Source: Streptomyces sp. DH37 (lineage in GTDB: Bacteria; Actinomycetota; Actinomycetes; Streptomycetales; Streptomycetaceae). Taken from it: a stretch of DNA of 64,000 nt. Shown here piece by piece: positions 49,299-56,914 of this stretch. The notes beneath the pieces were generated by a model, which saw only the letters and a list, made by a program, of their open reading frames with translations, did no database searches and was not told the origin of the DNA. Position 1 is the first letter of the stretch, and each line of letters starts with the position of its first letter. The DNA lies in contig NZ_JARVKV010000004.1 of NCBI RefSeq assembly GCF_029813835.1, forward strand, positions 1 through 64,000, given 5' to 3'. Position numbers and translations under genes: made by a program.

Positions 49299-51557
49299 AT
49301 GTTGTCGTGTCTGTCGTGGCTCTCCGAACTCGTACTGCGCCGCACCCGCGCGGTACTGCTGGCCTCGCTCGTCGCCGTCCTCGTCATGGGCGCCGCCGGC
49401 TTCGGGGCGTTCGGCGCGCTCCAGAGCGGGGGCTTCGAGGACCCCGACGCGCCCTCCACCCGCGCCGCCGCCCTCATCGACGAGAAGTTCGGCGGCGAGG
49501 CCAACCTCGTGCTGCTGGTGCGGGCGGACGACGGCGAGCGCCTGGACTCCCCCGCCGTCGAGCGCGCCGGCCGGGAGCTGGCGGCGGGGCTGGCGGACGA
49601 GCCGGGCGTGACGAACGTCGTCTCCCGCTGGGACGCCGGCGGCTCCGCCCTCACCTCGCGCGACGGCACCCAGGCGCTGATCCTCGCCCACGTCGGCGGC
49701 GACAGCACCGAGCGCACCGACCGCGCCGAGGAGATCACCGCGAAGTGGACCGGCGACCGGGGCCCGGTCACCGTCCTCGCGGGCGGCCGGGCGGCCGTCG
49801 GCAACGACATCACCCAGCAGGTCTCGAAGGACCTCGCGGTCGCCGAGGCGATCGCCGTGCCCGTCACCCTCGTCCTGCTGGTGATCGCCTTCGGCAGCGT
49901 CACCGCCGCGCTGCTGCCGCTGGCCATCGGACTGCTCGCGGTCCTGGGCACCTTCGCCGAGCTCTTCGTGCTCGGCAACCTCACCGACGTCTCCGTCTTC
50001 TCCGTCAACCTCACCACCGCGCTCGGCCTGGGCCTGGGCATCGACTACGGCCTGCTGCTGGTCGGCCGGTTCCGCGAGCGGCTGGCCCAGGGCGACGCGG
50101 TCCCCGACGCACTGCGCACCACCGTGGCCACCGCGGGCCGCACCATCGCCTTCTCCGCCGCCACCGTCATCGCGGCCCTCGCCGCCCTCCTCCTCTTCCC
50201 GCCCTTCTTCCTGCGCTCCTTCGCCTACGCCGGGATCGGCGTGGTGGCGATCGCCGCGGTCGGCGCGCTGGTGGTCGTCCCCGCCCTGCTGGCCCTCCTG
50301 GGCCACCGGGTCAACAGCGGCCGGCTGCCGTGGGCCGAAGCCGTGCGCCGCCCCGACGCCCCGGTGTGGGGCCGCCTCGCCACCACCGTGATGCGCCGCC
50401 CCGCGCTCACCGCGCTGCCGGTGCTCGCGGTGCTGCTGCTCGCCGCGAGCCCGCTGCTGGGCGCGACCTTCGGCAACCCCGACGAGCGGGTGCTGCCGGG
50501 GACCGCGCAGAGCCGCCAGGTGGCCGAGGCCGTCGAGGAGGACTTCGCCGGCGACGCCTCCTCCGCGGTCCAGATCGTCACCACCGGCCCGGTGGGCCCC
50601 GGCGACCTCGGCGCGTACGCCACCGCCCTCTCCCGGCTGGACGGCGTCGTCCGCGTCCAGGCCTCCTCCGGCGTCTACAGCGGGGGCGAGGCCGCACCGC
50701 CCGGCCCGGCGGAGGCCGCGCTCGGCCGCGAGGACGCCCAGCGCCTGACCGTCACCACCGAACCGGCGCCCGCCTCCGGCGCGGCCCAGGACCTGGTGCG
50801 CCAGATCCGCGAGGTGCCCGCCCCGGACGGCGTGACCGCCCTGGTGGGCGGGGAGGACGCGCAGCTGGTGGACACCAAGGCCGCCATCGGCGACCGGCTG
50901 CCCGCCGCGATCGCCTGGGTGGCCGTGACCACCTTCGTCCTGCTGTTCCTGTTCACCGGCAGCGTCGTCCAGCCGCTGCGCGCGCTGGTGCTCAACACCA
51001 TCAGCCTGACGGCGGCGATCGGCGCGATGGTCTGGATCTTCCAGGACGGCCACCTGTCCTCGGTGCTCGGCTTCACCCCGATGCCCATGGACACCTCGAT
51101 GACCGTGCTGCTGTTCTGCATCGTCTTCGGCCTGTCGATGGACTACGAGGTCTTCGTCACCAGCCGGATCAAGGAGCTGCACGACGCGGGCGAGGGGACG
51201 GAGGCGGCCGTCTCCCGCGGGCTGTCGCGGACCGGGCGGATCGTCACCATGGCGGCCGGCCTGCTGGCGGTGAGCCTGTTCGCCTTCGGCACCAGCGAGA
51301 TCTCCTTCATCCAGATGTTCGGCCTCGGCAGCGGCCTGGCCATCCTGATCGACGCGGTCGCGGTGCGCGGCGTGCTCGTCCCGGCCGCGATGCGGCTGCT
51401 GGGGTCCGCCGCCTGGTACGCGCCCGAGGTGCTGCGCCGGGTGCACCGCAGGGTGGGCCTGGACGAGGGCGGCGCTCCCCCGCCGCCCCAGGCCCCGGCC
51501 CCGCGCGAGACCGCCGGGGCCGGGGCGGCGCGCGGTCCCGCGGCTACTTGCGGGTGA
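49299..51557 (+). CDS. MMPL/RND-family membrane transporter
   Basis: The 752-residue protein has a first helix (about 18-40), an extracytoplasmic loop, a block of helices at about 185-340 with GLGIDYGLLLVGRFRE (about 247-262), a second loop, and a mirrored helix block at about 535-700 with FGLSMDYEVFVTSRIKE (about 609-625). The Asp-Tyr pairs of these repeats carry the proton path in MmpL exporters. AAGGGGGAAG precedes the ATG at 49299. It probably exports a lipid or drug under control of the adjacent TetR. Confidence 0.92.
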   Translation: MLSCLSWLSELVLRRTRAVLLASLVAVLVMGAAGFGAFGALQSGGFEDPDAPSTRAAALIDEKFGGEANLVLLVRADDGERLDSPAVERAGRELAAGLADEPGVTNVVSRWDAGGSALTSRDGTQALILAHVGGDSTERTDRAEEITAKWTGDRGPVTVLAGGRAAVGNDITQQVSKDLAVAEAIAVPVTLVLLVIAFGSVTAALLPLAIGLLAVLGTFAELFVLGNLTDVSVFSVNLTTALGLGLGIDYGLLLVGRFRERLAQGDAVPDALRTTVATAGRTIAFSAATVIAALAALLLFPPFFLRSFAYAGIGVVAIAAVGALVVVPALLALLGHRVNSGRLPWAEAVRRPDAPVWGRLATTVMRRPALTALPVLAVLLLAASPLLGATFGNPDERVLPGTAQSRQVAEAVEEDFAGDASSAVQIVTTGPVGPGDLGAYATALSRLDGVVRVQASSGVYSGGEAAPPGPAEAALGREDAQRLTVTTEPAPASGAAQDLVRQIREVPAPDGVTALVGGEDAQLVDTKAAIGDRLPAAIAWVAVTTFVLLFLFTGSVVQPLRALVLNTISLTAAIGAMVWIFQDGHLSSVLGFTPMPMDTSMTVLLFCIVFGLSMDYEVFVTSRIKELHDAGEGTEAAVSRGLSRTGRIVTMAAGLLAVSLFAFGTSEISFIQMFGLGSGLAILIDAVAVRGVLVPAAMRLLGSAAWYAPEVLRRVHRRVGLDEGGAPPPPQAPAPRETAGAGAARGPAATCG
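51492..51526 (-). terminator. Terminator of the TagGH transcript inside the MMPL gene end
   Basis: GCCCCGGCCCC at 51492-51502 pairs with GGGGCCGGGGC at 51516-51526 around 13 bases. It lies 18 bases beyond the stop of the minus-strand ATPase gene and inside the MMPL coding end. Confidence 0.6.
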
Positions 51558-52380
51558 ACTCCTCGTACGCCTTCATCACGTCCTCGGTCGGGCCGTCCAT
51601 GCGCAGCACGCCGCTCTCCAGCCACAGCACCCGGTCGCAGGTGTCCCGGATGGACTTGTTGTTGTGGCTGACCAGGAAGACCGTCCCGGCCTCCTTGCGC
51701 AGCTCGCGGATGCGGGCCTCCGAGCGCTTCTGGAACCTCTTGTCGCCCGTCGCCAGGGCCTCGTCGATCATCAGCACGTCGTGGTCCTTGGCCGCGGCGA
51801 TGGAGAACCGCAGCCGGGCCGCCATGCCGGACGAGTACGTCCGCATCGGCAGGCTGATGAAGTCGCCCTTCTCGTTGATGCCGGAGAAGTCGACGATGTC
51901 CTGGTAGCGCTCCTGGACCTGGGCCTTGGTCATGCCCATCGCCAGCCCGCCCAGTATGACGTTGCGCTCGCCGGTCAGGTCGTTCATCAGCGCGGCGTTG
52001 ACGCCCAGCAGCGAGGGCTGGCCGTCGGTGTAGACCTTGCCGCGCTCGGCGGGCAGCAGGCCCGCGATGGCCTTCAGGAGGGTGGACTTGCCCGAGCCGT
52101 TGGAGCCGATCAGCCCGATGGCCTCGCCGCGGTAGGCGACGAAGCTGACGCCCTTGACCGCGTGCACCTCGCGCATCCCCGCCGGAGCCTTGCGCCGCAG
52201 GATGCGGTTGAGGGCCGCCGTGGCGCTGCCCCTGCCGCCGCCACCGCCGTTGACGCGGTAGACGACGTGCAGGTCCTCGGCGATGACGGTCGGCGTCCGG
52301 GGCTCGCGCACCGGCTCCGCGGAGCCGGCCTGCCCGGTCTGCCCGGCCTTCTGGGTGCTGTCGGCCTCAGCCACGGCCAT
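51544..52380 (-). CDS. ABC transporter ATP-binding protein, TagH-like
   Basis: The 278-residue ATPase has Walker A GLIGSNGSGKSTLL (about 89-102), the TagH/Wzt-type signature TYSSGMAARLRFS (about 204-216) instead of LSGGQ, and Walker B HDVLMIDEALATGD. Together with the next upstream gene it forms a polysaccharide or teichoic-acid exporter. It overlaps the permease by 14 bases, and its 3' end overlaps the convergent MMPL gene by 14 bases. The N-terminal 30 residues are disordered. Confidence 0.9.
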   Translation of the reverse strand: MAVAEADSTQKAGQTGQAGSAEPVREPRTPTVIAEDLHVVYRVNGGGGGRGSATAALNRILRRKAPAGMREVHAVKGVSFVAYRGEAIGLIGSNGSGKSTLLKAIAGLLPAERGKVYTDGQPSLLGVNAALMNDLTGERNVILGGLAMGMTKAQVQERYQDIVDFSGINEKGDFISLPMRTYSSGMAARLRFSIAAAKDHDVLMIDEALATGDKRFQKRSEARIRELRKEAGTVFLVSHNNKSIRDTCDRVLWLESGVLRMDGPTEDVMKAYEEFTRK

Positions 52381-53314
52381 AACGCTCCTCCGCCTTCCAG
52401 AAGTACACGAATCCGCCGGCGCCGACCAGCAGGGCCCAGCCCGCGGCCAGCGCCCAGGCGTACGGCGGGAGGTCGGCGACGGTGTAGCCGTCGATGAGCG
52501 CGAAGCGCGTCAGGTCCATGTAGACGGCCGCGGGGTTGGCCTGGGCGGCGACCACCAGCCACTCCGGGGCGCTGGTGCGCTCCCTGAGCATGTACTCCAG
52601 GGAGAACATCACGCCGGACGCGTACATCCACGTGCGCATCACGAAGGGCATCAGCTGGGCCAGGTCCGGGGTCCTGCTCCCCAGCCGGGCCATGACCATC
52701 GCCAGACCGGTGTTGAAGACCAGCTGCAGCGCCAGGACCGGCAGCACCAGCAGCCACGACCAGTCCGGGAACTGCCGGAAGCCGAGGAGGATGACCACCA
52801 GGACGATCATCGAGTACAGCAGCTGCTGCAGTTGCTGCAGCGAGAAGGAGATGGGCAGCGCGGCGCGCGGGAAGTGCAGGGCCCGGACCAGGCCGAGGTT
52901 GCCGGAGATGGCCCGGACGCCGGAGAGGACCGAGGTCTGCGTGAAGGTGAAGACGAAGACGCCCGTGACCAGGAACGGAATGTAGTTCTGCTTGCCGCCC
53001 GGGACTCCCTCGCGGCCGCCCAGCAGGATGCCGAAGACGAAGAAGTAGACCGCCGCGTTCAGCAGCGGCGTGGCCACCTGCCACAGCTGGCCGAGCTTGG
53101 CCTGGCTGTACTGCGCCACGAGTTTCGCCTGGGAGAAGGCGAGGATGAAGTGCCGTCGCGCCCACAGCTGCCGGACGTACTCCATCAGGGAGGGCCGCGC
53201 CCCGCTCACCGTCAGCCCGTACTTGGCGGCGAGTTCGGCCGGGGACAGGCCGTCGTCTGGTGAACGCGGGGGCTCGCCCGTCGCGATCGCACCACCGTGC
53301 GTTGTCTCGCTCAC
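52367..53314 (-). CDS. ABC transporter permease, TagG-like
   Basis: The 315-residue protein has six helices (about 80-310) and the ABC-2 permease pattern KLGQLWQVATPLLNAAVYFFVFGILLG (about 72-98). The cytoplasmic N-terminus is 45 residues longer than in B. subtilis TagG. Its location at the end of a CDP-alcohol and glycosyltransferase gene set suggests export of the polymer built by those enzymes. Its promoter should lie in the 99-base gap upstream. Confidence 0.9.
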   Translation of the reverse strand: MSETTHGGAIATGEPPRSPDDGLSPAELAAKYGLTVSGARPSLMEYVRQLWARRHFILAFSQAKLVAQYSQAKLGQLWQVATPLLNAAVYFFVFGILLGGREGVPGGKQNYIPFLVTGVFVFTFTQTSVLSGVRAISGNLGLVRALHFPRAALPISFSLQQLQQLLYSMIVLVVILLGFRQFPDWSWLLVLPVLALQLVFNTGLAMVMARLGSRTPDLAQLMPFVMRTWMYASGVMFSLEYMLRERTSAPEWLVVAAQANPAAVYMDLTRFALIDGYTVADLPPYAWALAAGWALLVGAGGFVYFWKAEERYGRG

Positions 53315-53413
53315 GTTGAAACTTTCGTCCTCACAGTGCGCAGCCGGGATGGGAATGAGTGCAGCGGGACCCCGGACTCCGTCACCGGACCCGATGCTCT
53401 CAGACAGAGCTTG

Positions 53414-54346
53414 TCAGATGACGGGAGGGCGGCCCAGCCGGGTCAGACGCCACACCGTACGCCACTTCATGGGACGGCGGGGACCGCACGGGGTGGTCCA
53501 GCCCTCCCTGAACCCGCCCAGCCAGGCGCGCAGCGCGGGCCGGGAGGGGCGGCGGGCGAGGGTCAGCAGCAGCCAGACGCCCAGGTAGAGCGGGATCAGC
53601 GGCAGCGGCAGGTTGCGCCGGGCCAGCCACACCCGGTTGCGGGCGACCATCCTGTGGTAGACCGCGTGGCGGCTGGGGAGGGTGGTGGGGTGGTGGAGCA
53701 CCATGTCGGCGCGGTAGTCGATCATCCACCCCGCGTCCAGCGCCCGCCAGGCCAGGTCGGTCTCCTCGTGGGCGTAGAAGAACTCGTCCGGCAGCCCGCC
53801 GACCTGCCGGAAGACCGCGGTGCGCACGGCGTTGGCGCCGCCGAGGAAGGTCGTCACGCGCGAGGAGCGCATCGGGTCCGACGCGCGCAGCCGCGGTACG
53901 TGGCGGCGCTGGGTGACGCCGGTCTCGGGGTCGGCGATGCGGAAGCTGACGATGCCCAGCCGCGGGTCGGCGGCGAACGCCTGCCGGACCAGTTCGGCGG
54001 TGTCGGTGTTGGGCAGCAGCCCGTCGTCGTCGAGGAAGAGCAGGACGTCCACCTCGCCGCCGCCCGGCCCGAACGCCTCGATGCCGACGTTGCGGCCGCC
54101 GGGGATGCCGAGGTTCTCCGGCAGCTCCACCGTCCGCACCCCGTCCGGCAGCTCCGGCAGCGGTGCGCCGTTGCCGACCACCACGACCCGGATCGGGTCG
54201 CCGTCCTGCTTGGCGACCGAGTCCAGCAGGGCGCGCAGCTCCTCGGGGCGGTTGCCCATGGTGAGGATGACCGCGCCCAGGGTCAGGCCCCCGGAGGCGT
54301 CCTCCGGACCGTCCGGGCCTCTCGTGCCGTCCGTCACGTCACTCAC
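53414..54346 (-). CDS. Glycosyltransferase family 2, rhamnosyltransferase-like
   Basis: The 310-residue protein has TLGAVILTMGNRPEELRALLDSV (about 22-44), VGNGAPLP, LFLDDDGLLP (about 103-112) and YAHEETDLAWRALDAGW (about 193-209). It matches GT2 enzymes that act on surface polysaccharides. Predicted hydrophobic residues at about 250-265 suggest membrane contact. It starts at GTG 54346, six bases from the preceding gene. Confidence 0.87.
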   Translation of the reverse strand: MSDVTDGTRGPDGPEDASGGLTLGAVILTMGNRPEELRALLDSVAKQDGDPIRVVVVGNGAPLPELPDGVRTVELPENLGIPGGRNVGIEAFGPGGGEVDVLLFLDDDGLLPNTDTAELVRQAFAADPRLGIVSFRIADPETGVTQRRHVPRLRASDPMRSSRVTTFLGGANAVRTAVFRQVGGLPDEFFYAHEETDLAWRALDAGWMIDYRADMVLHHPTTLPSRHAVYHRMVARNRVWLARRNLPLPLIPLYLGVWLLLTLARRPSRPALRAWLGGFREGWTTPCGPRRPMKWRTVWRLTRLGRPPVI

Positions 54347-54352
54347 CGCCCC

Positions 54353-55138
54353 TCACCGCAGCCGGCTCGACGCCAGGATGGACACCAGGTGCAGCAGCGT
54401 CTGGAGGACCGCGACGGCCGCCAGGACGGCGACGCCCAGCCGGGTGAAGAAGAGGTCGCCGCGCAGCGTGTCCGCCACCGCGACCAGCAGGATCAGCAGG
54501 GACGCCTCGACGCCGCCGACCAGCCGGTGGAACTTCAGCGCCGCCGCCGCCCGGCGGGCCAGCGCCAGTCCCGAGGAGCGGGGCACGGCCGCCTCGTCCC
54601 GGACGGCGGGCAGGCCGCCGCGGGAGCGGGCCACGTCCACCAGGTCGGTCTCGGCCTTGATCAGGATCGCGCCCAGCGCGGCCACGGTGCCCAGGAAGGC
54701 CCACAGCCAGTTCGCGGAGGCCCCCTCGGTGCGGAAGACGTCCGCGGCCCGTACGCCGAAGCCGACCAGCAGCGCCGCCTCGGCCAGGTAGTGGCCCACC
54801 CGGTCGAGGTAGACGCCGGTGATGGAGGTCTGCTTCCGCCAGCGGGCGACCTCGCCGTCCACGCAGTCCAGCAGCAGGTAGAACTGGATGAGGAGGGCGG
54901 CGATGACGGCCCCGGCCAGGCCCGGCACCAGCAGTACGGCGCCGGCGGCCACGCCCGCGACGACCATCAGGTAGGTGAGCTGGTTGGGCGTTATCCGGGT
55001 GTTCACCAGATGCCGGGTCCAGCGCAGCGAGATCTCCCGCATGTACAGGCGCCCGGCCCAGTGCTCGCCGCTGCGCCGGTCCTTCACCCCCGCGGGGTGG
55101 ACGACCGGGCGGAGTTCAGCTACTGATGGCTTTGACAT
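54353..55138 (-). CDS. CDP-alcohol phosphatidyltransferase family protein with altered catalytic residue
   Basis: The 261-residue membrane enzyme carries D91-C-V-D94-G-E-V-A-R99, Gly108 and Asp112, but the final aspartate of the D-x2-DG-x2-AR-x8-G-x3-D-x3-D signature is His116. That last Asp is the proposed catalytic base in the family. About six helices follow. With a nucleotidyltransferase and glycerol-1-phosphate dehydrogenase nearby, it probably transfers a phosphoalcohol from a CDP carrier to a lipid or polymer. It overlaps the dehydrogenase gene by 23 bases. Confidence 0.85.
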   Translation of the reverse strand: MSKPSVAELRPVVHPAGVKDRRSGEHWAGRLYMREISLRWTRHLVNTRITPNQLTYLMVVAGVAAGAVLLVPGLAGAVIAALLIQFYLLLDCVDGEVARWRKQTSITGVYLDRVGHYLAEAALLVGFGVRAADVFRTEGASANWLWAFLGTVAALGAILIKAETDLVDVARSRGGLPAVRDEAAVPRSSGLALARRAAAALKFHRLVGGVEASLLILLVAVADTLRGDLFFTRLGVAVLAAVAVLQTLLHLVSILASSRLR

Positions 55139-56177
55139 AGTCGGCGTACGCGTCCCTGATCTGGTCGGTGGACAGGTCCAGGTGCTCGAGGATCGTGTAG
55201 CGCCCGGGCCGGGTCTGCGGCGCGTACTCCACCGCCCTCACGAACTCGTCCTCGTTGAAGCCGATCTCGCCGGGCAGCACGGGCAGGCCGTGGCGGCGCA
55301 GCACGTCGACGATCAGCAGCGTCTGCTCCTCCGCCCCGCGCAGGTGCATCGCGAAGGCGGCACCGAGCCCGCACTGCTCGCCGTGCGCGGCGGCGCGGCG
55401 GGGGTAGAGCAGGTCGAAGGCGTGGTTGATCTCGTGGCAGGCGCCGGAGGCGGGGCGGCTGTCGCCGGCCACCGACATGGAGATGCCGGTGAGCACCAGC
55501 CCCTCGGCCAGCACGGTGAGGAACTCGTCGTCGCCGCAGCCGCCCGGGTGGCGCAGCACCGCCTCGCCCGCCTGGCGGGCCATGGCGGCGGCCAGGCCGT
55601 CGATCGCCTCGCCGGTCACCTTGTGGGAGAGCTCCCAGTCGGCGACGGCGGAGATGTTGGAGATCACGTCGCCGACGCCCGAGCGCACGAAGCGGATCGG
55701 GGCCTCGCGGATGACGTCGAGGTCGATGACGATCGCGATCGGGTTCGGCACGCCGTACGAGCCGCGCCCGGCGTCGTTGTCGAGCGTGGCGACCGGCGAG
55801 CACAGGCCGTCGTGGCTGAGGTTGGTGGCGACGGCGACCAGCGGCAGGCCGATGCGCGCGGCGGCGAACTTGGCGCAGTCGATGATCTTCCCGCCGCCCA
55901 TGCCGACGACCGCGTCGTAGTGGCCGGACTTCATCGCGTCGGCCAGCTTGATCGCGTCGTCCAGCGTCCCGCCGCCGACCTCGTACCAGTCGGCGCCCGG
56001 CAGCGCGGGGGCGAACCGCTCGCGCAGGGCCGCGCCCGAGCCGCCGCTGATGGCGATGGCGAGCTTGCCGGAGGCCGAGATCCGCTGGTCGACCAGGAGA
56101 CCCGCCAGGTCGTCCAGCGCACCGGGCCTGATGTCGACGACGACCGGCGACGGGATGAGCCGGGTCAGTACTGGCAC
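55116..56177 (-). CDS. sn-glycerol-1-phosphate dehydrogenase-like (AraM/EgsA family)
   Basis: The 353-residue protein belongs to the iron/zinc alcohol dehydrogenase superfamily with the glycerol-1-phosphate dehydrogenase pattern: GMGGGKIIDCAKFAA (about 92-106), TNLSHDGLCSPVA (about 118-130), GACHEINHAFDLL (about 245-257) and AAHGEQCGLG (about 263-272). Asp123, His248 and His265 are the likely metal ligands. Family members reduce dihydroxyacetone phosphate to sn-glycerol-1-phosphate. GTG 56177 overlaps the nucleotidyltransferase stop by 13 bases. Confidence 0.82.
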   Translation of the reverse strand: MPVLTRLIPSPVVVDIRPGALDDLAGLLVDQRISASGKLAIAISGGSGAALRERFAPALPGADWYEVGGGTLDDAIKLADAMKSGHYDAVVGMGGGKIIDCAKFAAARIGLPLVAVATNLSHDGLCSPVATLDNDAGRGSYGVPNPIAIVIDLDVIREAPIRFVRSGVGDVISNISAVADWELSHKVTGEAIDGLAAAMARQAGEAVLRHPGGCGDDEFLTVLAEGLVLTGISMSVAGDSRPASGACHEINHAFDLLYPRRAAAHGEQCGLGAAFAMHLRGAEEQTLLIVDVLRRHGLPVLPGEIGFNEDEFVRAVEYAPQTRPGRYTILEHLDLSTDQIRDAYADYVKAISS

Positions 56178-56914
56178 GCGATCCCCCGCGCCTTGTCCAG
56201 GTCGTCGTGGTTGTCGATCTCGACCCACGCGACCTCGCCGATCGGGGCGACGTCGACGGTGAAGCCGCGGTTCACCAGCTCCTGGTAGCCGTCCTCGTAG
56301 TACAGCTGCGGGTCGCGCTCGTAGGTGGCCTTCAGGGCGTCGGCCAGGTCGGCGGCGGCCTCGCCCTCGATGAGGGTCACGCCGATGTACTCGCCGGTGG
56401 CGTCGGCCGGGTCCATCAGCTTGGTGATGCGGCGCATGCCCCTGCCGGGCTCGACGACGACCTTCATCTCCTCGTCGGCCAGCTTCTTGACCGTGTCGAG
56501 GGCGAGGATGATCCGCTGCCCCTCGCCGCGGGCCTCCAGCAGGGTCTGCTCGACGGAGACGGGGTGGACGGTGTCGCCGTTGGCCAGGATCACGCCCTCC
56601 TTGATGACGTCGCGGGCGCACCACAGGGAGTAGGCGTTGTTCCACTCCTCGGCCTTGTCGTTGTCCACCAGGTGGAGCGTGACGCCGTACTTCTTCTCCA
56701 GGGCCGCCCTGCGCTCGTAGACGGCCTCCTTGCGGTAGCCCACGACCACGGCGACGTCGGTCAGGCCGACCTCGCGGAAGTTGCCGAGGGTGAGGTCCAG
56801 CACGGTCGTGGTCCCCTCGCCCGCCGGGTCCACCGGCACCAGGGCCTTGGGAAGGGTGTCGGTGTAGGGACGCAGACGCCGTCCGGCGCCGGCGGCCAGC
56901 ACGAGGCCGATCAT
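56165..56914 (-). CDS. Nucleotidyltransferase (sugar/polyol phosphate, NTP_transf family)
   Basis: The 249-residue protein opens with MIGLVLAAGAGRRLRPYTDTLPKALVPV, the nucleotide-binding signature of sugar-1-phosphate and inositol-1-phosphate nucleotidyltransferases. ILANGDTVH (about 109-117) supplies the metal-binding Asp. It resembles inositol-1-phosphate or glycerol-type cytidylyltransferases found beside CDP-alcohol transferases. The product is therefore likely a CDP-alcohol used by the neighbouring enzymes. It overlaps the DUF5941 gene by four bases. Confidence 0.85.
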   Translation of the reverse strand: MIGLVLAAGAGRRLRPYTDTLPKALVPVDPAGEGTTTVLDLTLGNFREVGLTDVAVVVGYRKEAVYERRAALEKKYGVTLHLVDNDKAEEWNNAYSLWCARDVIKEGVILANGDTVHPVSVEQTLLEARGEGQRIILALDTVKKLADEEMKVVVEPGRGMRRITKLMDPADATGEYIGVTLIEGEAAADLADALKATYERDPQLYYEDGYQELVNRGFTVDVAPIGEVAWVEIDNHDDLDKARGIACQY

